Origin: Enoplolaimus lenunculus
Lineage: Eukaryota > Nematoda > Enoplea > Enoplida > Thoracostomopsidae
Assembly: GCA_030248215.1 (NCBI GenBank)
Contig: JASANG010002718.1
Coordinates: forward strand, 24,152-88,151
DNA: 64,000 bases
Direction of reading: 5' to 3'
Shown: piece after piece, positions 54,566 to 64,000 of the stretch
How positions within the stretch are numbered: position 1 is the first letter of the stretch
Layout: each line of letters begins with the position of its first letter
Translations under genes and position numbers: made by a program
Notes under the pieces: model-generated
Seen by the model: the letters and a program-made list of their open reading frames with translations, nothing else
Told to the model about the DNA's origin: nothing
The model's database searches: none

Positions 54566-55066
54566 CTGTAGTGTTAACCAGCTAAGGCATACATCTCGGG
54601 CTTTCTTGGGTGTAAAACAATAGGAGTCTATTTCTCTAATTAGAGTTCGAAAATGGATAGTTAATAATTACTTATTGGCCCATAAATGTCAATTACCCTA
54701 AGGAGATTTACGTTCACACTTCCTGAATCCAGGGTCGGAGTTAACATAGTCGCTACCATCCCAAACAGGTCCGAGGGTCCTCAATAAAATGTTTTACAAC
54801 TCTATAACGTCGTGGTCAGCGAAACAAATTTTAGTTTGCCAAAGTTGGGCCTCTCAAGGGTCGCCCTACCAATTGGTGCTTTTGGGGGGATGCTTCCGCC
54901 GACACTGCCTGGACCAAACTATGTTCAGTGCACAATTTGATTCATTACTCCAAAGTTAAAAATATACAAGAACTGGGGTTGGATTAAAACAGTAAATAAC
55001 ACTCAGGATGGGAATAGCGAGGGAGGGATTATAAATATCAGTCAAACCTTTTATTCAAGTCACTAC
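54566..55066. mobile_element. CTGTAGTGACCCG MITE (mariner-like), diverged
   Basis: CTGTAGTGTTAACC at the left; TTTTATTCAAGTCACTACAG then TA at the right. The body keeps AATAGGAGTCTATTTCTCTA. About 500 bp. Confidence 0.75.
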
Positions 55067-55209
55067 AGTATTTGACGCTTAGGTTTCTAAGATATAGACG
55101 CCATTGGGCGATTCGGTACAATTTGTAAACTTTACAGTTTGCAATGGAGTATATATTAATACGTATTTGTACTGGATCGAGTGTGACATAAAAAATTGTT
55201 GCAGTTTTC

Positions 55210-55453
55210 GGCCCATGTAAAGATCAGGGGCGGGACGTTTTTCTGTTGGACTGCAATTGAGTAGGCTTAAGCTTTAGACTACTTTTCTTGCTTCGCTTAG
55301 GCTTTGGCTTAGACTTAGGCTCAAGAATATGCTCATTCTTACGCTTAGGCTTAGACTTAGGCTTAGGAATATGCTCATTCTTACGCTTAGGCTTAGACTT
55401 AGGCTTATGAATATGCTTATAATACTCTTCTGCCCCTGTTCTTTACATTGGCC
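55210..55453. mobile_element. TTAGGC MITE type A
   Basis: GGCCCATGTAAAGATCAGGG to GTTCTTTACATTGGCC; an internal 46-bp block (GAATATGCTCATTCTTACGC and following hexamers) is duplicated. Flanks CAGTTTTC and CATTTTTC match 7 of 8. Confidence 0.92.
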
Positions 55454-55686
55454 CATTTTTCTAAACATTTCGAGAACAAAAATAAACGTATACCTATATT
55501 TTTAGTGAAATATGCCTTTTACCGGCGAATAGCGTTTATCAGCAAGCAGCCAGCAAAATGAATTTTAATAATGAAAATTTAGTAATAATCAAAAAAGACA
55601 AATTAAACGCATATATATAAAATTTACAAAAATTTACCTTATGAAAACAAACAAAGCATCTTCTTTGGATTGAACCCGTTGAAAAA

Positions 55687-55933
55687 CAGTGTAAATTCCA
55701 ATGAGTTGATTAATCAACTCAGAGAGCGAATTAGTCATTTCTGATTATTTCTGAGTTAAAAACAGCAAACATTAACTCGCTGTGAGTTGGTTTAATTCCC
55801 GGCGAGTTAATTAACTCAGAATGAGGTAATTCAATTCAGAATTTTGATTTCTGGAAGACTTAATTCAGAGCTCAGACTTCTGAGTGGATTCAACTCATTC
55901 TGGGTTAAAATCAACTGACTGAAATTCACAGTG
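55687..55933. mobile_element. CACTGTAAATT foldback MITE
   Basis: CAGTGTAAATTCCAATGAGT to GACTGAAATTCACAGTG, foldback body. Confidence 0.8.
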
Positions 55934-56096
55934 AACGACGATTTTCGGCTATTTTTAGAAATATTTCAACCCACCTGTAAGTTTATCTGAAATTCTTGTA
56001 TGCTTTGAAGATTTTTTGATCCAACTAGCCTACTGAGCTGGCTAATGGTCTAATTTTGGTTTGGTTAACGTTAAAATACTGTAACAACATACGCAT

Positions 56097-56467
56097 CAGG
56101 GTGCAACCGGAATTACGATTTCGATTACAATTGTGATTCAAAACGAGTTCCGATTCCGATTCCGATTCCAGTTGCACAATCAATCGGAATCGGGATTTGT
56201 AAATTTTAATTTTACTTCTATTTGTTGTGATATGTTGCAAAAAGAATTCTGTATCATTTATCTATTAAATGGTTTTCGATCAGTTAACTCATCAATAACA
56301 TAATTGTAGTTTAGCTTTACAAAACCAAAAATCATCAAAACTGTTGCCAGCGAACAGACACCCTCTATGTTATATTTGTTAATACAAATTATCCGTACAG
56401 TCATAATATTTCAAGGTTCGATTCCGTGTTCCGATTTCGGTATAATCCAGTTCCGCTTTGCACCCTG
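56097..56467. mobile_element. CAGGGTT hAT-like MITE with exact 8-bp duplication
   Basis: CAGGGTGCAACCGGAATTAC to CAGTTCCGCTTTGCACCCTG, flanked by ATACGCAT on both sides (56089-56096, 56468-56475). 371 bp, non-coding. Confidence 0.92.
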
Positions 56468-56902
56468 ATACGCATGTGTCAGCCGGCATATTCCAAATAT
56501 CACAGGTGCTTCACATTGTAGCCACTTATGATACCAAAAATACTGACAATAAATCTTAAGTTAAAATTTTGATACAAAACTAACAGTTTATTACATTTTT
56601 AACTGTTATATTCGCTGGCATTTGCTAAAAAAACCAAATATTCTATATTCTTTCGTTCATTTTTAAGTCATTTTTAAACGGCACTTGAGTTGATATTAAA
56701 TTTTTTATTGCTTTTTTTGGTCCGACAGCTATCTGAAATTTTATATTTAACTCATTTTAATTGGCTAAAACTGGCTAAAAATTGTTAAAATTGGCCAATT
56801 GAAGTTGTTTGGAGCTAATTGATTGGATGATCGCGCACTTTACAATTTTAGAGCATCAATCGATAAGAGCTGGTTTCAGTTCAATCGATATTAGCTATAT
56901 TT

Positions 56903-57142
56903 TGTAAGCGTGCGAGACATGCTTGTCCTAGTGCATATGCAATAAATGCAATGTATATTGTGTTGTATTCTTGCTGGCAGCATACAGTCGACACATATAG
57001 TCGACGAAAACTGCAGTTGAAGAGGCGGGCAACGTGGCACAGTGGTAGAGTGTTCGCTTAAGGATCCGTTTCCCGCTGCGGATGCCCCCGTTCCAGCTGC
57101 TGATTAGATTGGTCTGATGTCCCGATTCCTACCTAGACTGAC
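56903..57142 (+). mobile_element. tRNA-derived SINE, second copy
   Basis: Leader GTAAGCGTGCGAGACATGCT, A box TGGCACAGTGGTAG near 57035, and the tail CCTACCTAGACTGAC. The B-box region is altered compared with 53605-53850. Confidence 0.75.
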
Positions 57143-57390
57143 ATGTTTTAGATGTACTTTGAAGCATTACAAATATTTGTTTTACAATATTGTTAAACAC
57201 TGCGCATTATGTATAATTTAGCAAAATAACAGTTACTGTTTGTACAAAGCATTTAACGCACTCACTAATACGCGGTGAGAAATTCATAACCCTAAACCGC
57301 CGAACATTCCACTGTTTACAGTCAAAAAATTGTTGCAACTGCGCAATAAACTATTTTGTTCCGCCGGGGATTCGAAAATCCAGAAGAACT

Positions 57391-57640
<250 letters not shown>

Positions 57641-57802
57641 TGTATTCTATGACGTACGGTTAAGACTTATGTTCTCTCTGAGCTCGATTGAGTTGTGCCT
57701 ATTCGGTTTGGTTTCAATTAAAATTTTACCCTCGAGCCTAAATATTTGTGTCGTGTAAACTTGTCGTTTCAATTTAGACAGACATTTACAGTGCAGGTGC
57801 AG

Positions 57803-57910
57803 GCACGTAGCCAGCTCACCATGCTAGGGGGGCATAAATATTTTAGGAGGCGCAATTCATGGGTTTTTAGTGACTTGCAAGCAAGGTTGAAAATTTTCTA
57901 GAGCAGGTGT
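57803..57910. mobile_element. CAGGCCCGTAGCCA MITE, left part
   Basis: CAGGCACGTAGCCAGCTCAC, then TGACTTGCAAGCAAGGTTGA; the right end is lost. Confidence 0.7.
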
Positions 57911-58064
57911 TTGCTATTATGAGGGGTTAATGACCAGGGAGTCGAACAACTACTTGCAATAATTTTTGTTACAATAATTTTTGAACGACAACACCTATAC
58001 TCTTAGAATTCTAGTACTTGTCGTTTGAAAAGTTCTGAAGTATAATCAGTAAGCAACAAGTGTC

Positions 58065-58362
58065 GGCCCATGTAAAAAGATCAGGGGCGGAACGTTTTTT
58101 TTATGTGGGACTGCAATAGAGTAAGCTTAAGTTTTTGAACTAATTTTTTGCGTGGCTTAGGTTAGGGTTAGGCTTAGGAATAAACTCATTTTTACGCTTC
58201 GATTTGGCTTAGGAATAAACTCATTTTACGCTTAGGTTTAGGCTAAGGCTTGGAAATATAAATTCTTAGGCTTAAACTCATTTTTACGCTTAGGATTAGG
58301 TTTATGATTAGGCTTAGGAATAAGCTTATAATACTGTTCCGCCCCTGTTCTTGACATTGGCC
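58065..58362. mobile_element. TTAGGC MITE type A, long form
   Basis: GGCCCATGTAAAAAGATCAG to CCCCTGTTCTTGACATTGGC; extra copies of the AATAAACTCATTTTTACGCT block make it longer than usual. 58363-59000 beyond it has no recognised feature. Confidence 0.9.
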
Positions 58363-59002
58363 GATGTGTCTATAGCCTGTGCATTTCTCCCCACTGCGTA
58401 CACGAGGTAAACAAAACACTGCATACGCGTAAGCGTAGATGTATCATTAGGCGTAGATTTTGGCTCCAGACCACAATTCAGGCTTCGTCAGCAGAGTTTA
58501 TGGTTAAAATTACATTTTATAGCCTAATATTCATGATCCGGCTTTGGCGTAAACCATGACTTTGGTTGGGGGGTCACATCTGTAAAATTTGTACCAGCAG
58601 GGGTGGCGACACTCTTGCCATGTGGCGGTCGGTGTCCATCACCGTGCGGCGCCGTTCATTGTACTTGAATACGCTGCCGAGTGCTTATTTGGGTATGACG
58701 CGTACGGTGACACACGACTTCGGACGGTGACAGACAACGTTTATCAATAAGTATAGCGCTACCCTAAACAGAAAGCACAAATATCCGAGATGCGTGTTTG
58801 GAATAATCATAGTAGCGTTTTCGACTCTAAATTTTGATTTATAAACATTTATTAACAAATATTTACTCGTTTAATTTTAGGAAATAAAAATACATTTTTA
58901 AAATTTATATTTAAAATTTAAATAGAAAAAATTTTCACAATAAGTCACAGTTTTTTAATTCAAACTTGTCACAAAAATACATTTTTGAATCGAGTATATA
59001 TA

Positions 59003-59211
59003 CACTGTAAAAAATGATGAGTCAGATTGACTCTCTCGGCAATAGGCTTTTCCTGACTACACAAACTGAGTCAAATTCAACTCCGCCATAGTCAAACGTG
59101 CGACATATTGCATCGAATTTGACTCTGGTGGAGTCGAATTTGACTCAGTTTGTGTAGTCATGAAAAGCCTTTTTCCGAGAGACCAAATTTGACTCACCAT
59201 TTTTTGCAGTG
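59003..59211. mobile_element. CACTGCAAAAAATG foldback MITE with TA flanks
   Basis: TA, CACTGTAAAAAATGATGAGT; ACTCACCATTTTTTGCAGTG, TA. Same family as 12564-12827. Confidence 0.88.
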
Positions 59212-59512
59212 TAGTGAGTTTAAACTCGATTTTGTTTTCCAACTCCGGGCCATTTATATGTCAAGCGTCCCACAGAGGTACGTTAGGGGGGTCGTGCGCT
59301 GACCACGACCCTTGACAAAACTGCCAAGTATTTAAACGGTTTGCACTAGAATAAACTTGTACCTTGCGTAGGATTGCTATCCCTTGAATGCAAAACTTCG
59401 CATGTTTTAGCTGAGTGGATTCCAAAGGCAAAATTTCGGTATAGGCAGGGTTCCACGCAACGACAAAATTACGCATTGCGCGCCACACCCACCCTCTCTG
59501 TCAGCTACCGTG
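59212..59512. other. No supported feature
   Basis: A 75-codon minus-strand frame (59261-59488) has gene-like composition, but I recognise no domain and no splice sites that would confirm it. Confidence 0.3.
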
Positions 59513-59763
59513 CACTGTAAATTCCAGTGAGTTGATTTTAACTCAGAATGAGTTGAATCCAACTCAGAAACGTGAGCTGTGAATTAGGTCTTTCAGAACG
59601 CACAATTCTGAATTGGATTGACTCATTCTGAGTTGATTAATCAACTCAGTCGGAATTAAATAAGCTCAGAGTGAGTTAATATTTATTGCTATTAACGCAG
59701 AAATGATTAAACATAACCAATTATCTCTTTGAGTTTATTAATCAACTCAATGGAATTTACAGT
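59513..59763. mobile_element. CACTGTAAATT foldback MITE
   Basis: CACTGTAAATTCCAGTGAGT to CTCAATGGAATTTACAGTA. Confidence 0.82.
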
Positions 59764-60149
59764 ATGCCTTCTACATTATCATCAAGCCCCATGTGATCTG
59801 TCACGGTAGGGATTGATTCAGAGACTCAATTCCGCCTCGCGAACCAACCCCTTGTCCATCATCCTGACCTCTGTATTAACCACCGACCCCCGCCTGATTT
59901 GTCTGAGCCGCATGCGGTTAGCAAGGATCCGGTATCCTTCACAGAAGCCCTGCTTGCAATCAAACTTCGTGTTCATAACTTAGACGTATGTTTTAAACTA
60001 TTCCATAATCCAGATTGATCCAGTATCCATGTTGGAAAAGTTATTGAAAAATTTTCCAAACCTTTGGGGGTGGGCGTGTCAAGCTGGGATCACCCCTCAT
60101 TTCGACTTAATAGTGAACGTTGTTTTACGGCAGAATTTAGTTGATATAC

Positions 60150-60312
60150 GGGCCCGTAGCCAAAGGGGGCCATTTTGGGCTCAGCCCCGCCTGAAATAAA
60201 TTTGGCCTCCTAGAAATTTTTAACCTTGCTTGTTAAGTCACTGAAAACCCTTGTGTGGCCCTTCTGTAAATTTTTAGGCCCCCTAGCAAGGTGAGCTGGC
60301 TACGGACCTGCC
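60150..60312. mobile_element. CAGGCCCGTAGCCA MITE
   Basis: GGGCCCGTAGCCAAAGGGGG to GAGCTGGCTACGGACCTGCC. 60313-60920 beyond is AT-rich with no feature. Confidence 0.85.
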
Positions 60313-60922
60313 ATCAGATGCTCAGTAAAAACAACTTCACAAGAAGACCACGATACAGTAAACAACATAATTAGGAATTTCTAAACTAAAAAATTAAAAA
60401 TCTAAGCTTCAAATTTACCATCTTTGGTTAAGCTAAAATATGCCGTAAATCATTATTATACTTTGCAGTTACCGATTTTTCCTGTAAAAATACACGTACC
60501 GTGACCAGTAATATTTATTTAAATTTTGAATCTTATTCGCTAAGTTTCACAAATCCTGATTCAGTACTTACTAAAGTAATTGCTAAAGCACTTATATTTA
60601 CTAAAATTAGTTGACTTAAAGTTAAACTTTTTGACCAAAAACTTATAGATGCCAAGTAAGAGCCAGTGAGACTGAAAAAAACCACAGTTCTGTTCGATAT
60701 ATGAGGTCTGTTTGCTGTAGCACATAAGGACAAGCAAAGTTTAAGATGTTGCAGGAAAATTTTCGGCATTTAATATAGAATACTTTTGACGTAATAGACA
60801 ATTTTAAAATTTGTCATAATATTAATACATTGTTAGCAATAAAATATTTCATTCTGCCACCGAAAACACTATAAAAGGTAGGGTTAACTGTTGCCAATTT
60901 TCAAAATTGTCATGCGTTAGCC

Positions 60923-61140
60923 CAGCGGCGGATCCAGGAAATTCTGGCGGAGGGGCTCAGGGTGGTAAATGTTATGAAACGCATAAACTGTAAGATGTGG
61001 GACCTTATATTTTAGCTTATCATTTGATCACAAAAAAATTTCTGAGGGAAAAATTGCAAGGTAGGAATCCTTACTTTTTATCACAAAAAAATCTGATGGG
61101 GACGTACGCCCCTCTTTGCCACCCCCCTCTAGATCCGGTA
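60923..61140. mobile_element. GGCGGATCC-type MITE
   Basis: CAGCGGCGGATCCAGGAAAT at the left and CCCCTCTAGATCCGGTA at the right; body CAAGGTAGGAATCCTTAC. A related partial copy is at 61985-62085 and body words occur at 16130-16200. Confidence 0.7.
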
Positions 61141-61147
61141 GTGCATT

Positions 61148-61292
61148 AACCCGACCCTAACGCAAAAATTGAGTTAACTCCAACCCTGACACGTGTTACA
61201 GCCCTACCCTAATACGTGTCAGAGCATTTTGTAACACTGATTAGGGTAGGGATAACGCAATTTTTGCCTTATGGTTGGATTCGCTCATGACA
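61148..61292. repeat. Foldback repeat (AACCCTAACGCAAAAATTG)
   Basis: ACCCTAACGCAAAAATTGAG on one side and AGGGATAACGCAATTTTTGC on the other are inverted; CACGTGTTACAG / AATACGTGTCAG pair inside. Confidence 0.6.
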
Positions 61293-61429
61293 ATTTTGAA
61301 ATATAACACTTGTTAACCCAACCTTGTACTGTTTTCTCTGGCAAAATGAAATGTTTTATTGTGAACGATGCATAACTGACAGCTGCCGCCCGTCAAATTA
61401 AACTGGTGATCCAAGTAGCGTTTCCAGGT

Positions 61430-61590
61430 CTTTAGCCAACTCACCTTCCTAGGAAAAACTAAAACTCTTTCTAAAGGGCATACAAATGTTTCTGACCCTT
61501 TACAAGCAGGTTTGATACGTTTCTAGGAGTAAACCGAACGTTTTATTGATATGGGGGTACGTGCTAAGACTGCGCCCTCACACCCCAGAC
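61430..61590. mobile_element. CAGGCCCGTAGCCA MITE, decayed
   Basis: AGGTCTTTAGCCAACTCACC, then ACCCTTTACAAGCAGGTTTG; the right end is not recognised. Confidence 0.5.
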
Positions 61591-61984
61591 GCCTCACGCT
61601 TCGGGTCGAGAGTTGTAAATGGTATCCTATTGAAACTTCAAATAATATTAAATTGTCATTTTTATGTTGAACTGAATTCAACTCTTTGTTTTATAATTAG
61701 CGCTTGATTCAGATAAATATTGAGGTTTTTTGACGTCCAGGGGTTATTATCGAATAGAAATACCATAACCTTTATTCCATAGGACTGCCTCCAATCTTGC
61801 AATTTTGCGCAATTATTGCAAGAAAGCACACCATAAGCAGATACACATCAGTTGTGATAGAAAAATATCCTTCCTAAACTGTCCAATTAAACTTATTCAT
61901 TTTAAACCCGATATCGAATTACTTGAAGGCAACTGAGACTTACAAAATCATTCGCTAAAATTACGGTACTTCGTCAAAAAATCA

Positions 61985-62085
61985 ACAAGGTAGGGGGACC
62001 TTACCATTTTATCTCAAAACAATTTCTGACGGGGGGCGTATACCCCTCCGCCGTTCTTTTTTGGATCCGCTGATGGGCCGAACGA
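61985..62085. mobile_element. GGCGGATCC-type MITE, partial
   Basis: CAAGGTAGGGGGACCTTACC to TTTGGATCCGCTGATGGGCC. 61591-61984 to its left shows nothing recognised. Confidence 0.6.
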
Positions 62086-62149
62086 GAAATTTCAAATTTT
62101 AAAGAATCGCAATATATATGGCGAAAGGCAAGCGAAAAGCCAAACGCAA

Positions 62150-62425
62150 TTATACGGACAGCACAAAAGTAAAAAATTAATAATGCCCAGCTGCAAATTG
62201 CAAACGGAACTTGCATTTTTTCATCAACCAATGACAAAACGGCTGCAACAAATTCAGTAAACTTGCATGATTATTCGCCCATGTGAACTAAATTCCTAGC
62301 TATGATTTTTAATGAATTATTTGCAGCTGTAAGTTTTTCGAACGGGATTTTGGACGAAATTTGCACGTGTGAGTTGCAGCTGCAAGTTCTCGCAGCAAAA
62401 ACTTGCACGTGTGAAATAGCGCATT
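62150..62425. repeat. CACACGTGCAA palindromic repeat
   Basis: CCAGCTGCAAATTGCAAACG on one side; TTCTCGCAGCAAAAACTTGC and ACGTGTGAAATAG on the other. Reverse of 21256-21545. Confidence 0.7.
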
Positions 62426-62445
62426 AGCAATGTACATTATTCTAT

Positions 62446-62535
62446 CAGTCCGGGTGGAAACAGGACTTCAAACCTTTTAACTAAGCAGCTGGAAAAGCAA
62501 GCATACAGAGATGGCTCGATCTAGCGGCTTTCAAA
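62446..62535 (-). mobile_element. SINE tail, minus strand
   Basis: Reverse complement reads TTTTCCAGCTGCTTAGTTAA and GAAGTCCTGTTTCCACC, matching the tail of the SINE at 53605-53850. TAGATCGAGCC just upstream is a B-box-like motif. The 30-bp satellite starts right beside it. Confidence 0.6.
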
Positions 62536-62548
62536 ATATCCCGGTAAG

Positions 62549-63443
62549 CGTTTATTTGCTTCCGGTCCGTCACTTAAGCGTTTATTTGCATCCGGTCCGT
62601 CACTTAAGCGTTTATTTGCTTCCGGTCCGTCACTTAAGCGTTTATTTGCTTCCGGTCCGTCACTTAAGCGTTTATTTGCTTCCGGTCCGTCACTTAAGCG
62701 TTTATTTGCTTCCGGTCCGTCACTTAAGCGTTTATTTGCTTCCGGTCCGTCACTTAAGCGTTTATTTGCATCCGGTCCGTCACTTAAGCGTTTATTTGCT
62801 TCCGGTCCGTCACTTAAGCGTTTATTTGCTTCCGGTCCGTCACTTAAGCGTTTATTTGCTTCCGGTCCGTCACTTAAGCGTTTATTTGCTTCCGGTCCGT
62901 CACTTAAGCGTTTATTTGCTTCCGGTCCGTCACTTAAGCGTGTATTTGCTTCCGGTCCGTCACTTAAGCGTGTATTTGCTTCCGGTCCGTCACTTAAGCG
63001 TGTATTTGCTTCCGGTCCGTCACTTAAGCGTGTATTTGCTTCCGGTCCGTCACTTAAGCGTTTATTTGCTTCCGGTCCGTCACTTAAGCGTGTATTTGCT
63101 TCCGGTCCGTCACTTAAGCGTGTATTTGCTTCCGGTCCGTCACTTAAGCGTTTATTTGCTTCCGGTCCGTCACTTAAGCGTGTATTTGCTTCCGGTCCGT
63201 CACTTAAGCGTTTATTTGCTTCCGGTCCGTCACTTAAGCGTGTATTTGCTTCCGGTCCGTCACTTAAGCGTGTATTTGCTTCCGGTCCGTCACTTAAGCG
63301 TGTATTTGCTTCCGGTCCGTCACTTAAGCGTGTATTTGCTTCCGGTCCGTCACTTAAGCGTGTATTTGCTTCCGGTCCGTCACTTAAGCGTGTATTTGCT
63401 TCCAGTCCGTCACTTAAGCGTTTATTTGCTTCCGATCCGTCGC
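62549..63443. repeat. 30-bp satellite
   Basis: Twenty-nine full copies plus a partial of GCGTTTATTTGCTTCCGGTC plus CGTCACTTAA, almost identical. A T/G change (GTTTATT or GTGTATT) is T in most left copies and mostly G in the right half, so duplication was recent and directional. The 10-codon periodic open frame through it is an artefact. Confidence 0.97.
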
Positions 63444-64000
63444 TGTCTGTATTCTGAATTAGCTAGGTATCCCAGGTACTCGATATACATGTTGAGAAAA
63501 CTGTGTTACTGGGTTAAGTTAAAATGGAACTGAATACTGGAAGATTTCAACCCGAATCCTATTTCAAATTCAACTGAAAAATTAATCCATTACTTTTAAT
63601 CTTTTTTAACCGGTAATCGAGTACATCGACGGATCGAATCCCACCGCATCCGCAGCAGAAATTTTTGTGATGGGTTCTGTATGGTACTGCTTATAGCTTA
63701 GAAATTATTAATACTAAACAAACGCAAAGCTTCAGGTTATATTTCAAATTAAAAAGTAACAGAAGTTGAACATATCTTAAATTTGTACTCAAATTCAAAT
63801 ATTAATTTTACCAAAAACCAAACGATGCCAAAATGCAAGCATATGGTTGATGTGTATTCCCAAAAAAAGTGCCAAAATATTTACCGAAGAAGCTAAAAAC
63901 TACTCAAATTTAAGCAAATATTTTAAAATTTAAAATGTATTTTTTGTCAAAAGCAACGGTGAAATCTGTTAAAATTTTAACAGCAGTTCTATTTTCAATC
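63444..64000. other. No recognised feature
   Basis: AT-rich. GGATCGAATCCCACCGCATC near 63632 is, in reverse, a B-box-like SINE remnant; nothing else is visible. Confidence 0.4.

Noticed and set aside
62511-63533. 340-residue open frame of 10-residue repeats (RHLSVYLLPV)
   Set aside because: Produced by the 30-bp satellite; no start context, no domain, unit length divisible by three.

Overview
This window looks like animal nuclear DNA, probably from a nematode. It is AT-rich and full of short inverted-repeat elements. The genes are intron-rich, with GT-AG introns and metazoan proteins: a KCNN/SK potassium channel, a DEG/ENaC-like channel and MAM-like extracellular domains of a type I associate with nematodes. 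TTAGGC, the nematode telomere hexamer, is dispersed through the window, but inside transposons, so it supports the nematode reading without proving it.

Layout: 1-740 is a 55-bp satellite. 814-1057 (minus) holds two exons of a MAM-like gene that continues off the left edge. 3.3-9.4 kb is a four-level nest: an 8-bp-TSD repeat contains a TTAGGC-bearing MITE, which contains a decayed Ty3/Gypsy element (minus), which contains a 514-bp MITE. The Gypsy integrase tail carries what looks like a PWWP domain. 12.86-14.30 kb (plus) is a single-exon DEG/ENaC-like channel. 16.66-30.68 kb (minus) is an 11-exon, phase-consistent partial gene with two MAM-like domains joined by a Thr-rich linker. One of its introns holds a 36-bp satellite that grew inside a MITE. 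38.7-50.5 kb (minus) is a nine-exon SK channel gene whose frame is open from ATG to stop (803 aa). The intron after its calmodulin-binding exon begins with a 43/86-bp satellite that repeats the 5' splice site. 51-64 kb holds no gene I can support, only MITEs, two tRNA-derived SINEs, an (AAC)n tract and a 30-bp satellite.

The genes are membrane or extracellular proteins; nothing in the sequence ties them into one pathway. The dominant theme is repeat biology. There are about 30 copies of TTAGGC MITEs in three end types, with 8-bp target duplications (hAT-like). Other families have CAGGCCCGTAGCCA ends, CAGGGTT ends, TGCGGGG ends (TTA duplications) and CTGTAGTGACCCG ends (TA duplications), and there are foldback elements. 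Several sit within 20 nt of host splice sites.

All calls come from reading the sequence by eye. Exon borders rest on splice consensus, codon phase and family resemblance, without transcript evidence.
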